DNA of 44,901 nt, taken from assembly GCA_902782665.1 (NCBI GenBank), contig CACZOA010000024.1, positions 1 through 44,901 of the forward strand. Reading direction: 5' to 3'. Position numbers and translations under genes: made by a program. The stretch is from an uncultured Bacteroidales bacterium. GTDB taxonomy: Bacteria; Bacteroidota; Bacteroidia; Bacteroidales; Paludibacteraceae. The notes below the pieces were generated by a model. The model saw only the letters and a list, made by a program, of their open reading frames with translations, was not told the origin of the DNA and searched no databases. Of this stretch, positions 35,255 to 44,466 are shown piece after piece (within the stretch, counting starts at the first letter, position 1; the number at the start of each line of letters is the position of its first letter).

Positions 35255-36004
35255 TTATTTTTTCTTGTATTTTCCATCTTTAAACTTCATCAGATAGCTG
35301 TTTTTTTTGCTGGACCCGTCTATTATTTCATTACTCTCTGCATTTATTTGCTCGTGCCATTTGTATTCTGTGACAACGAGGTCAAAATATCCATTGGTTT
35401 TTGTGTCTGATGTCTTGAAGGTTTTGTTTGTGCCTTCACAATCTTCATGATCAGATATATGTTTCCTGCAGGTGTAAAAATTTAGATCGTCAGATAACAC
35501 ATGTCTGATTGAGTTAGGAGAGACTGCGATGAAATCAATTCTACTTTCTGACATGTGGTCTTCGAAACTAAAATTGCTGGCACTGACTTTATGACTGTAT
35601 GCTATAGTAGTGTCATTTAGAATATAACACGTATCTAGCCATTGACAGTCAGGTTTGTCGTTTAGAGGCGACAAATTGAATCCTTCGATTATTGTAGAAT
35701 CTATGAGTCTACTTTCCCCATTCTCGTATTTGTAGAGATATAGGGTTGTTGAATCATGATTCTGTTCTCCTTCGGTGTCTATAGATTCCTTGATATAGAA
35801 AATCTCCCTATTAGGAAGAGTGTCTAAAACACTATATTGTAATGTGTCAAAAAAGAGAGAATCTTTATTTGAAATAAGACCGTCTTTTGTCTCGTTTGTT
35901 ATGATAGAATCATTTTCTGTGTTGACTTCGTTTTTGTTTGTTTTGACGCCTGTACAGGCCGAAAAACAGATTGATAATATAATTCCGTATATGTATTTGT
36001 TCAT
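35255..36004 (-). CDS. Lipoprotein of unknown function
   Basis: 249 residues. A lipoprotein signal peptide, with the lipid Cys in CFSACTG (about residue 17). The mature part begins with an Asn/Thr/Glu-rich linker, then a beta-rich region with repeated Asp-Ser-Thr motifs. It contains Cys residues at several places (CQWLDTC, FYTCRK, HEDCEG), which could form disulfides. I do not recognise a family. It is convergent with the Dcu gene and lies downstream of the papain-TerB gene on the same strand, 246 bases apart. Confidence 0.75.
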   Translation of the reverse strand: MNKYIYGIILSICFSACTGVKTNKNEVNTENDSIITNETKDGLISNKDSLFFDTLQYSVLDTLPNREIFYIKESIDTEGEQNHDSTTLYLYKYENGESRLIDSTIIEGFNLSPLNDKPDCQWLDTCYILNDTTIAYSHKVSASNFSFEDHMSESRIDFIAVSPNSIRHVLSDDLNFYTCRKHISDHEDCEGTNKTFKTSDTKTNGYFDLVVTEYKWHEQINAESNEIIDGSSKKNSYLMKFKDGKYKKK

Positions 36005-36250
36005 GCTTGTAAACTGTCTAATATGTCACAAATTAAAAAATATCTATAGTGATCGCATGCAAATATATGAATGTTTCAACAAAAACAGAAAAGTCTTGGA
36101 GATATTAAGCTATTCGTTGTTCGTAATATTCTATTTTTTATTCGGGTTCGATTTGATCTTTCAATACCCATTCAGCCCCACCTTTTTCAAGATGAGGCTG
36201 ATTCGTTATAGTTGGTTTTGATGACAGATTATCTGTATGGAATCTGCTGT

Positions 36251-37963
36251 TTAATCATCTGATTCGCAATAGTATACAGTGACTTCGATCTCTGCGTCTT
36301 TGCCATCCATCTCACCGTCTTCCACAATGATACGCCCTTCATATCCTGTGTTGGTGACGAATGAATAGTCGCATCCTTTCTTCAATGTCTCAATCTCTGC
36401 TTCGTTCTCATTCTCGGACACAATGTCGTTTTTCGCTTTGCTAGCGGTCACGAATTTAGTTCCTGTAAAGACGATTTCCACATTCTCAAGACAATCGTCG
36501 TCGTCATCTTCCGAATAGGCTTCTTGATCACAGATGGAGAGGTATGACGGCTCATCTGAATTCGGTCCTCCTAAAGTGACGGTGAAGGTCTCGTATTCAT
36601 CAAGATCTTCGTCTTCTTCATCGTCGTCGCACTCGCTTTCCTCGTCGTCATCACAATCACATACTTCCTCATCCTCTTCTTCATCGTCGTCGCCTCCCAT
36701 CCAAGCTGATTCCACAGTGTCGATGAAGTCGGATTCCTCTTCGTCTAGTTCATCCGCACCTGCAATCTCTCGCATCTGCTGAAGGATTGTGGCAAGTGCT
36801 TCTCCTGACAAATACTCTCCAAAAAGTTCGACTGTCTCGTTAAGTATATTCTCGTTTTCATCAATTACCTCAGACGCATATTCAAACACTCCTTCAGGAT
36901 CAAGATCGTCATAGCCAAACAATTCCAATGCGTTGCCTATATGCTCGATCGCCACTTCTTGCTCCTCTTCTGAAAACTCGCCATCCACAATTGCGGCGGC
37001 AGTGAATAGTATTCCAAGACGGTGCGGAAACGGATAATCTCCCATTCTTTCGTTCATCTCTTCCCATGTCTCCTCGTCCATGTTTGCGAACTCTTCGTTA
37101 AGATCGGTCAATACCGACTCGTCATCGTCAATCCAGGAGTCTTCGTTGTCTTCCACCTCTTCCGCATCACGAATGATCCAAGTGTCGCCATGATTATACT
37201 TCTTGTTCATGATGTAGTCGTAAGAAATGTAGCAATATCCTTTGTCTCCCCATCTGTCTCCCCATGAATTGCGGACGATGAAGACCCTGTCGACGTCTGA
37301 ATAACCTACGCAGAGCATTGCGTGGCTGCTATGTGAACCACGTGCGGCTTCTGTCGACGAGGGGTTGGGCACGAAACCTCTTTTCCTCTGATTGTCAAAT
37401 GATTTGAATAGCGATATTCCGAAGATGATAGGGAATCCTTCAGCTAAAGCGCTCTTCCACGCCTGAAGTGTGGTCGGAATGATTTCAGCTTCGGTGATTT
37501 TGTGTCTGCTTGCCTCTTCAAAAGCTTCTTTGCTAGGTTTGGCAAACACCACAGATTTTTGCTCGGAATATGGCCATGTGTATTCTGAACAAGCTCCCGT
37601 CTCCTCCAAAAGAGATACAGCATCGGAAATGGCAGAACCGGAATCTTTCTTCTCATTGCCTTGTTTTGCACGTGCACCATAGTAGATGAACAGGCGGCTT
37701 ACGTCGTAGTCGTCCTCCAATTCCTGATTCTTTTTCACGAGATATTCGTAAGCACCGGCGACGGCATTGGCAGTACAGCTGCCTACTTGACCTTGGTCTT
37801 CGACTCTGGTCATGTAGGGACGCAAATCGACCTTTTTAGGAAGTTGGCTCGCACTATATCGTGTGGAACGGAAGTTTTTTACATTTGCGTTTGGTGCACT
37901 ATAGATGTAACCCGAAATTTCGCGCGTTTTGCCATCAGCGCGTTTGATTTTAAAGTCAGACAT
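36251..37963 (-). CDS. Papain-like cysteine protease fused to a TerB-like domain and acidic tail
   Basis: 570 residues, no signal peptide. Residues ~40-270 are a C1A peptidase: VEDQGQVGSCTANA with nucleophile Cys63, HSSHAMLCVGY with the His, and VRNSWGDRWGDKGY with the Asn, so the catalytic set is complete. Residues ~315-435 look like a TerB domain: RLGILFTAAAIVDGEFSEEEQ near the start and IAGADELDEEE near the end, two acidic metal-binding-like motifs. An Asp/Glu-rich stretch (about 440-470, with a few Cys) follows, then a beta-rich C-terminal domain ending YYCESDD. The absence of any export signal implies a cytoplasmic protease. TerB modules occur also in the two J-proteins of this window. 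Substrate unknown. Start ATG 37963 fits the family; the linker and C-terminal domain are unassigned. Confidence 0.85.
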   Translation of the reverse strand: MSDFKIKRADGKTREISGYIYSAPNANVKNFRSTRYSASQLPKKVDLRPYMTRVEDQGQVGSCTANAVAGAYEYLVKKNQELEDDYDVSRLFIYYGARAKQGNEKKDSGSAISDAVSLLEETGACSEYTWPYSEQKSVVFAKPSKEAFEEASRHKITEAEIIPTTLQAWKSALAEGFPIIFGISLFKSFDNQRKRGFVPNPSSTEAARGSHSSHAMLCVGYSDVDRVFIVRNSWGDRWGDKGYCYISYDYIMNKKYNHGDTWIIRDAEEVEDNEDSWIDDDESVLTDLNEEFANMDEETWEEMNERMGDYPFPHRLGILFTAAAIVDGEFSEEEQEVAIEHIGNALELFGYDDLDPEGVFEYASEVIDENENILNETVELFGEYLSGEALATILQQMREIAGADELDEEESDFIDTVESAWMGGDDDEEEDEEVCDCDDDEESECDDDEEDEDLDEYETFTVTLGGPNSDEPSYLSICDQEAYSEDDDDDCLENVEIVFTGTKFVTASKAKNDIVSENENEAEIETLKKGCDYSFVTNTGYEGRIIVEDGEMDGKDAEIEVTVYYCESDD

Positions 37964-38035
37964 GTAGTTTAAGTTTTATATTAAATTCTTTTGTTTTTTC
38001 AAAAATGATCATCGGTATACAAGTGTGTGGTTTTC

Positions 38036-38196
38036 GCATCTTTGTAAAATAAGGATGACCATTGTCCATTTTGTTAACGGAAAATTATATAAAAGTTTTT
38101 TTATACACAAACGATAATTGAATTTTTCGTTTGGAAGGACGGTGGGGGATAATGGCCCCGCACATACTACGCATCCCCTCACATCCTTCGCATACT
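38036..38196. other. Intergenic region upstream of the papain-TerB gene
   Basis: No gene. I find no clear consensus promoter for the minus-strand papain-TerB gene (CATTTTTG near 38006 is one base off). A short direct repeat, CGCACATACTACGC, occurs at 38159-38172 and 38199-38212, leading into the 88-bp repeats. Confidence 0.35.
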
Positions 38197-38433
38197 CCGC
38201 ACATACTACGCTTCGCTACGTATGTACGGGGGTACAGAGATGGCGTCTTTCAGACGCACGACAGATTCACATGTTTCCATAACCATACACATAATCCGCT
38301 TCACTCTTTATGTGTGTGGTTACGGAGATAGCGTCTTCCAGACGCACGATATATCCACGTTTTTTCATAACCGTACACATAATCCGCTTCGTTCTTTATG
38401 TGCACGGTTACTAATATGGTGTCTTCCAGACGC
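38197..38433. repeat. Three palindromic units with an exact 88-bp period
   Basis: The palindrome GCGTCT-TYC-AGACGC occurs at 38243-38257 and 38331-38345, and with one change at 38419-38433: exactly 88 bases apart each time. Each is preceded by a longer stem-loop: 38197-38229, 38281-38321 (AACCATACACATAA with TTATGTGTGTGGTT, one wobble) and 38369-38409 (AACCGTACACATAA with TTATGTGCACGGTT, one mismatch). No open frame spans it. It resembles REP/BIME-type clusters in layout. It lies between the papain-TerB gene start and the pnp terminator. Confidence 0.85.
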
Positions 38434-38461
38434 ATCTATCAAATGGGTAAACCGCATAAAC

Positions 38462-38493
38462 AAAAAAGGCATCAGATTGCTCTGATGCCTTTT
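38462..38493 (-). terminator. Terminator of pnp
   Basis: Perfect 13-bp stem AAAAGGCATCAGA with TCTGATGCCTTTT, 4-base loop. Read on the minus strand it ends in T-rich sequence, 20 bases after the pnp stop codon. Confidence 0.92.
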
Positions 38494-38512
38494 CTATATT
38501 AGGAAATATCAA

Positions 38513-40738
38513 TTATCCCTGATCTCCGCCACCGTTGTTGTTATTGTGGTGATGGTGGTGAGGACGCTCTGGACGATCACCTCTCTCAGGACGCTCTCCC
38601 TCAACACGCTCTGGACGTGGAAGCAATGCTTTGTGTGAAAGCTTGAACTTGCCACTCTTCTGGTCGATGTCAAGAAGCTTGACTGAGATTGTGTCACCTT
38701 CCTTGATGCCTGTCTGCTCCATTGTCTCGAATCTCTTCCACTCGATCTCTGAGATGTGAAGAAGACCTTCCTTACCTGGCATAAACTCTACGAATGCTCC
38801 GTATGGCATGATGCTCTTAACCTTTGCGTCGTATGTCTCGCCAACCTCTGGAACTGCTACGATAGCCTTGATTCTGCTCAATGCTGCGTCGATAGCTGTC
38901 TTGTTAGAAGCACTTACTTCGATGTGGCCCTTACCGTCTACTTCATCGATAGAAACTACAGCACCAGACTTCTCCTGGATGTCCTGGATAATCTTTCCAC
39001 CAGGTCCGATCACTGCACCGATAAGCTCCTTAGGAATGTCCATAGTGACGATGCGTGGTGCATGCTCCTTAAGATCTGGACGTACCTCTGGAATTGTCTC
39101 AAGAATCTTGCCTAGGATGTGAAGTCTTCCTTCCTTAGCCTGTGCAAGTGCTTTCTCGATAACCTCGTAAGACAATCCGTCTACCTTGATATCCATCTGT
39201 GTCGCTGTGATACCATCCTTAGTACCTGTTACCTTGAAGTCCATATCACCTAGGTGGTCCTCATCTCCAAGGATATCTGAAAGGATAGCGTACTTACCGT
39301 AGCAGTTTCCACCGTCTGCGATAAGTCCCATTGCGATACCTGCAACTGGTTTCTTGATCTTAACACCGGCATCCATCAATGAAAGTGTACCAGCACAAAC
39401 TGTTGCCATTGATGAAGAACCGTTACTCTCCATGATGTCTGAAACTACACGTACGCAGTATGGATAATCTTCAGGAATCATGCCCTTAAGAGCTCTCCAT
39501 GCCAAGTGTCCGTGTCCGATCTCACGACGACCAACGCCTCTCTGTGCCTTAGCCTCTCCTGTTGAGAATGGAGGGAAGTTATAGTGAAGAAGGAATCTTT
39601 CCTTGCCCTGATTCAAAACATCATCGACAAGTTTCTCATCCTGCTTTGTTCCTAGTGTACAAGTTGTCAACGACTGAGTCTCTCCACGAGTGAAGATGGC
39701 TGAACCGTGTGCACCTGGCAAATAGTCAACCTCACACCAGATTGGACGGATCTCAGTAGTCTTACGTCCGTCAAGACGCTTGCCCTCGTCTAGGATAGAA
39801 CGACGCATAGCCTCTTTCTCTACTGCGTGGTAGTATCTGTCGATCATGCCTGCCTTAGCCTCTAGCTCGTCATCTGAAAGGTTAAGAGATGCGATATACT
39901 CCTCCTTTACGCTGCGGAACTTAGCCTCACGGTCGTGCTTGTCTGTATTTGCTGAAGACGCGAATGCGTAAGCCTTGTCATAACACTTAGCCCATACATC
40001 TTTCTTCAAATCCTCATCGTTGTCTTCGTGGTTGTATTCACGCTTAACTGTCTTGCCGACAGCCTCCATCAACTCTTTCTGAACAAGACATGCTGTCTTG
40101 ATTGCTTCGTGAGCTACCTTCAATGCCTCAAGCATTGTGGCCTCTGAAACCTCGTTCATCTCACCCTCAACCATCATGATGTTCTCATATGTTGCGGCTA
40201 CCATGATATCAAGGTCGTTACCCTTCATCTGGTCGAATGTAGGGTTGATGATGAACTTGCCATCCTTCAAGATCACACGAACCTCTGAGATTGGTCCGTT
40301 GAATGGAATGTCTGATACTGCCAATGCTGCAGATGCTGCAAGACCTGCCAAACTGTCTGGCTGGTCAACACCGTCAGCTGAAATCATCAATACATTTACG
40401 AATGTCTCTGCGTGATAATCGTCTGGGAACAATGGACGTAGTGCACGGTCCACCAAACGGGCAGTAAGTATCTCATAGTCGGATGCCTTACCCTCTCTCT
40501 TTGTGAATCCACCAGGGAAACGGCCGTAGGCTCCGTATTTTTCCTTGTATTCTACTGTCAACGGCATAAAATCTGTGCCAGGCACTGCGTCAGATGCTGT
40601 GCAGACTGTCGCTAGCAACATTGTCTTGCCAAGGCGAACTACGACTGCTCCGTCGGCCTGCTTAGCTAATTTGCCTGTCTCGATCGTAATCTCTCTGCCG
40701 TCAGGGAGTTTGACCGATTTTGTAATTACATTTAACAT
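38513..40738 (-). CDS. pnp: Polyribonucleotide nucleotidyltransferase (PNPase)
   Basis: 741 residues from ATG 40738 ([17 protein letters not shown]); a TTG-type start 7 codons upstream is less likely. A 3'-5' exoribonuclease using phosphate, central to RNA decay. Order: first RNase PH domain ([18 protein letters not shown]), helical linker, second RNase PH domain ([39 protein letters not shown]), KH domain ([12 protein letters not shown]) and S1 domain ([22 protein letters not shown]). The C-terminus is an Arg/Glu/Pro-rich tail ending in five His and four Asn. A -7 box TAGATTTG on the minus strand is at 40771-40778. Confidence 0.97.
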   Translation of the reverse strand: MLNVITKSVKLPDGREITIETGKLAKQADGAVVVRLGKTMLLATVCTASDAVPGTDFMPLTVEYKEKYGAYGRFPGGFTKREGKASDYEILTARLVDRALRPLFPDDYHAETFVNVLMISADGVDQPDSLAGLAASAALAVSDIPFNGPISEVRVILKDGKFIINPTFDQMKGNDLDIMVAATYENIMMVEGEMNEVSEATMLEALKVAHEAIKTACLVQKELMEAVGKTVKREYNHEDNDEDLKKDVWAKCYDKAYAFASSANTDKHDREAKFRSVKEEYIASLNLSDDELEAKAGMIDRYYHAVEKEAMRRSILDEGKRLDGRKTTEIRPIWCEVDYLPGAHGSAIFTRGETQSLTTCTLGTKQDEKLVDDVLNQGKERFLLHYNFPPFSTGEAKAQRGVGRREIGHGHLAWRALKGMIPEDYPYCVRVVSDIMESNGSSSMATVCAGTLSLMDAGVKIKKPVAGIAMGLIADGGNCYGKYAILSDILGDEDHLGDMDFKVTGTKDGITATQMDIKVDGLSYEVIEKALAQAKEGRLHILGKILETIPEVRPDLKEHAPRIVTMDIPKELIGAVIGPGGKIIQDIQEKSGAVVSIDEVDGKGHIEVSASNKTAIDAALSRIKAIVAVPEVGETYDAKVKSIMPYGAFVEFMPGKEGLLHISEIEWKRFETMEQTGIKEGDTISVKLLDIDQKSGKFKLSHKALLPRPERVEGERPERGDRPERPHHHHHNNNNGGGDQG

Positions 40739-40799
40739 CTTATCTTCTTTTTTCGTCAAAATATCTGCTACAAATCTACACTTTTTTTATCCAAAAACT

Positions 40800-40819
40800 A
40801 AAATAATGGCAATTATTTT
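40800..40819 (-). terminator. AT-rich hairpin after the ABC exporter gene
   Basis: AAAATAAT (40800-40807) with ATTATTTT (40812-40819), 4-base loop; on the minus strand followed by a broken T run. It is a possible weak terminator between the exporter and pnp. Confidence 0.4.
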
Positions 40820-40844
40820 CGATTTTATTGGATATTTCTGCAAA

Positions 40845-42662
40845 TTACTTTTGCATAGAGTAGAGTTTATTGTACAAACCGCCTTTTTGGATCAGCTCTT
40901 CGTGTGTTCCTTTTTCCACTATTTCTCCTTTCTCGAGCACGCAGATCAGATCTGCTTTCTTGATTGTGGATAGACGGTGGGCAATCACGATTGTTGTGCG
41001 GTTTTTCATCAGCTCCTCAAGCGCGGCCTGCACAAGTTTCTCGCTTTCTGTGTCGAGTGCCGACGTTGCTTCATCGAGAATCAGTATCGACGGATTTTTC
41101 AGAATGGCACGCGCGATGCTCAGTCTCTGTCGCTGTCCGCCGGATAGTCTGCCTCCGTGGTCGCCGATGTTGGTCTGATAGCCGTCTTCCGTCTCCATGA
41201 TGAAGTTGTGGGCGTTGGCTATCTTTGCGGCGTTGATGATGTCCTCTTCCGTCGCATTATCTGTACCAAACTTTATATTGTTGTATATGGTGTCGTTGAA
41301 GAGGATCGGATCCTGGTTCACGTTGCCCATATATCCGCGTAGATCATGCAGTGTGAAATGACGGATGTCTGTTCCGTCGATTGTGATTTCTCCTTTCTGC
41401 ACATCGTAGAATCTTGGCAGTAGGTCTACCATAGTGGATTTTCCAGAACCGGAAGCTCCGACCAATGCGATTGTCTGACCTTTCTTGATGTCGAGGGAGA
41501 TTCCTTTCAGGATCCACTCTTCATCATATTTAAACCACACATCTTTGAATGAGATCTCTTTTTCGAAAGGCTCAGCTTTCACTGGATTGTCGACTACTTT
41601 CAAAGGATTGTTTGCCATCAACACCATGTCTATTCTCGCCAAAGATGCTTTACCTTTTTCGATGCTGTACATGGCTTTCGACAATTCTTTGGCTGGATTG
41701 ATGATGCTGTAGAATATGACAAGGTAGTAGATGAACTCTCCTGCGTTGAGTGTGCTTTGCTCGTTAAGGATAAGGGATCCTCCGAAATACAAAACGATAG
41801 CTATCATTAATGTTCCCAAAAACTCGCTCATCGGGTGGGCCAACATGTAGCGACGGTTGATCTTGTTCGTCGTCTTTCTCAACTGGTTGTTCAACTCTCC
41901 GAATCTGTTGCTGACGTGCTCCTCTGCATTGAACGCTTTGATTATGCGTAATCCGTTGAGCGTCTCTTCGATGATTGATGTCAGACTGCCTTGCTGCTCT
42001 TGTCCGATGACTGATTTCCTTTTCAGACTTCGTCCGATTCGTCCCATCAAAAAGCCTGCTATCGGCAAAACAAAAAGAACGAAAAGTGTTAGCTCCCAAC
42101 TCAGCATAAGCATTACGCCAAGATAGAAGACGATCATTATTGGGTTCTTGCTCAACAGTTCGATTGAACTCATGATGGATGCCTCCACTTCCCCCACGTC
42201 GGATAGCATTCTAGCCATGATATCTCCTTTCTTCTGCTTGTCGTAGAATCCGAGATTAAGGTCGACGATTTTCGCATACATGTCACGACGGATGTCGCGG
42301 ACCAGACCTGTACGCATAGGGATGATAAAGTACGATGCAAGATATGTAGTGCCGGTCTTCAATAGAGTCATGAATATAAGCACTACGGAAAGAAGAAGTA
42401 GTGTGCTTATGCCTCCGTTCTGCTCTATATATTGCTGTACGAAGTAGTAAGCGTTGTTTTTTATACTGTCAAATGACCATGGCTGAAACTCATATACAGT
42501 TTTTTCTGTCTTAAACAGAATCTGCAATATAGGGATCAGTACGGCGAAAGAAAATATTGAGAAAAGTGTCGCCAACACATTGCACAGAATATTCAGTGCA
42601 ATGTGTCCCTTATATCGGACGGCGAATCTTTTTATAAGTAATATAAACTGTGGTGTCTTCAC
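40845..42662 (-). CDS. MsbA-like ABC exporter (permease-ATPase fusion)
   Basis: 605 residues, a half-transporter that works as a dimer. Six membrane helices in the first ~340 residues, then an ATPase domain: Walker A VGASGSGKST, Q-loop VNQDPILFND, signature LSGGQRQRLSIARA, Walker B ILILDEATSALD, H-loop AHRLSTIKKAD. The family includes lipid A-core flippase MsbA and various drug or lipid exporters; cargo cannot be read from sequence. It starts 7 bases after purB on the same strand, so the two form an operon. Confidence 0.93.
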   Translation of the reverse strand: MKTPQFILLIKRFAVRYKGHIALNILCNVLATLFSIFSFAVLIPILQILFKTEKTVYEFQPWSFDSIKNNAYYFVQQYIEQNGGISTLLLLSVVLIFMTLLKTGTTYLASYFIIPMRTGLVRDIRRDMYAKIVDLNLGFYDKQKKGDIMARMLSDVGEVEASIMSSIELLSKNPIMIVFYLGVMLMLSWELTLFVLFVLPIAGFLMGRIGRSLKRKSVIGQEQQGSLTSIIEETLNGLRIIKAFNAEEHVSNRFGELNNQLRKTTNKINRRYMLAHPMSEFLGTLMIAIVLYFGGSLILNEQSTLNAGEFIYYLVIFYSIINPAKELSKAMYSIEKGKASLARIDMVLMANNPLKVVDNPVKAEPFEKEISFKDVWFKYDEEWILKGISLDIKKGQTIALVGASGSGKSTMVDLLPRFYDVQKGEITIDGTDIRHFTLHDLRGYMGNVNQDPILFNDTIYNNIKFGTDNATEEDIINAAKIANAHNFIMETEDGYQTNIGDHGGRLSGGQRQRLSIARAILKNPSILILDEATSALDTESEKLVQAALEELMKNRTTIVIAHRLSTIKKADLICVLEKGEIVEKGTHEELIQKGGLYNKLYSMQK

Positions 42663-42669
42663 GCGCAGA

Positions 42670-44019
42670 TTATTTATAGATACCAGTATAAGTGCTTGGC
42701 TTTATTGCGCGTAGCTCAGCCTTCACCTTCTCGTCTACATTAAGAGTCTCGATGAAATCAGCGATTGTCTTTTCGTTGATCTTCTGGTTAGTACGAGTCA
42801 ACTCTTTCAATGTCTCGTATGGGTTTGGATAGTTTTCACGACGAAGGATTGTCTGGATTCCTTCTGCAACTACAGCCCAGTTCTTCTCCAAATCAGCTGC
42901 GATAGCATCCTCGTTAAGAAGAAGTTTGCCAAGACCTTTCTGGATCGACTTGATAGAGATGATTGAGTGAGCCAAAGGCACACCGATGTTTCTTAAAACA
43001 GTCGAGTCTGTCAAGTCTCTCTGCAAACGAGATACAGGAAGTTTTGCTGACAAATGCTCAAGGATAGCGTTTGCGATTCCAAGGTTACCCTCTGCATTCT
43101 CGTAGTCGATTGGGTTGACTTTGTGAGGCATAGCTGACGAACCAACCTCACCTTTCTTGATCTTCTGCTTGAAATACTCCATCATGATGTACATCCAGAA
43201 GTCACGGCAAAGGTCGATCATGATCACGTTGATTCTCTTGATGCTGTCGAATACGCGGCTCAAATTGTCGTAGTTGGAAATCTGAGTTGTGTAAGCCTCA
43301 CGCTCAACACCTAGTTTCTCAGCTGTGAACTTGTTGCCGAATGCGATCCAGTCAATATTTGGGAATGCCACGTTGTGGGCGTTGAAGTTTCCTGTAGCTC
43401 CACCGAACTTTGCTGGCATCTTCATCGTCTTCAACTCTGCAAGCTGCACCTGTAGACGTGATACGAATACCTTGATCTCTTTTCCAAGACGAGTAGGGGA
43501 TGCTGGCTGACCGTGTGTCTTTGCCAACATTGCGATGTCTTTCCACTCTGTAGCAAACTCATCAAGTTTTGCGATAAGTCCTTCAACCTCAGGAATGAAC
43601 ACATTGTTAAGTGCCTCACGCATTGACATTGGGATCGAAGTGTTGTTGATGTCCTGGCTTGTCAAACCAAAGTGGATATACTCCTTGTCTTCCTTTAGAC
43701 CAAGAGCCTCAAACTTCTCTTTCAAGAAGTACTCTACAGCCTTTACGTCGTGGTTTGTTACGCTTTCGATTTCCTTGATGCGGTTGGCATCCTCAATAGA
43801 GAAGTTTGCGTAGATCTTTCTCAAATCAGCAAACACCTTGCTGTCGATGTTTTTAAGTGCTGGCAATGGAATCTCGCACAATGCGATAAAATACTCCACT
43901 TCTACACGCACTCTATACTTAATTAGAGCGAACTCTGAAAAATATTCTGCTAATGCGTCTGCTTTGCTTCTATATCTTCCGTCTACTGGAGATATAGCGG
44001 TCAATTCCTGTAAATTCAT
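42670..44019 (-). CDS. purB: Adenylosuccinate lyase
   Basis: 449 residues from ATG 44019 (MNLQELTAISPVDGRY, the expected N-terminus); the frame runs 12 codons further upstream without family similarity. It works twice in purine synthesis, cleaving SAICAR and adenylosuccinate to release fumarate. The fumarate-lyase signature GSSAMPHKVNPIDYENAEG is intact, with the catalytic Ser in its loop; THGQPASPTRLGKE and FGLTSQDINNT hold active-site residues. The length and motifs match the E. coli PurB type. A -7 box TATCTTTG (minus strand) is at 44053-44060. Confidence 0.96.
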   Translation of the reverse strand: MNLQELTAISPVDGRYRSKADALAEYFSEFALIKYRVRVEVEYFIALCEIPLPALKNIDSKVFADLRKIYANFSIEDANRIKEIESVTNHDVKAVEYFLKEKFEALGLKEDKEYIHFGLTSQDINNTSIPMSMREALNNVFIPEVEGLIAKLDEFATEWKDIAMLAKTHGQPASPTRLGKEIKVFVSRLQVQLAELKTMKMPAKFGGATGNFNAHNVAFPNIDWIAFGNKFTAEKLGVEREAYTTQISNYDNLSRVFDSIKRINVIMIDLCRDFWMYIMMEYFKQKIKKGEVGSSAMPHKVNPIDYENAEGNLGIANAILEHLSAKLPVSRLQRDLTDSTVLRNIGVPLAHSIISIKSIQKGLGKLLLNEDAIAADLEKNWAVVAEGIQTILRRENYPNPYETLKELTRTNQKINEKTIADFIETLNVDEKVKAELRAIKPSTYTGIYK

Positions 44020-44060
44020 ACTTGACTTTTTATTTGATGTATAAAAACCCTGCAAAGATA

Positions 44061-44466
44061 AGCATTTTATTTGAGTTTGGTTGTATTACGACGATGGACT
44101 TTTGCTATATTTGCCCAAACCGACATAAAAAACGAAGTCGACGACGTAATTTATGAAACATTCTATTTTGACTATATTTGTTTTTGCGACGTTGCAGCTG
44201 AGCAACGCAAATATCTTGCTCAAGATCCAAAGGGTGAGTTTATGATGGTGGCAGATAAAAAATCAAAGTCGACGATAAACTATGCTATCAGATGAAGCAG
44301 TTGACATTTTGGGCAATGGCAGCCAAACGTTTCACGGTTGTGGAATGCGTGCCGATCAACCATGTGAAATTTTTCAATTGGATTTTTCTCCGTTTATTCA
44401 ATTGATGCGATATTTTTACATACTTTTACAAAATTTATGGCTTTTTTTGAAAAAATCTGATTATTT
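44061..44466. other. Intergenic region between purB and the last gene, with a possible gene remnant
   Basis: A plus-strand frame at 44153 reads as a good signal peptide (MKHSILTIFVFATLQLSNA) but stops after 30 codons (TGA 44243-44245). Another frame takes over nearby (QRKYLAQDPKGEFMMVADK). This could be the relic of a small secreted protein with a frameshift, or chance. A later short frame (44293, MKQLTFWAMAAKRF) has no recognisable features. I see no confident gene here. Confidence 0.3.

Noticed and set aside
36057-36221. Small plus-strand membrane protein (MQIYECFNKNRKVLEIL, then a hydrophobic helix)
   Set aside because: It is about 54 codons with no promoter or family support, in a short gap between two minus-strand genes; it may be chance AT-rich hydrophobic coding.
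36534-36782. Serine-rich plus-strand frame
   Set aside because: It is the complement of the Asp/Glu-rich tail of the papain-TerB protein.
38197-38433. CRISPR array
   Set aside because: The units are 88 bp, contain two palindromes each and have partly conserved intervening sequence rather than unique spacers.
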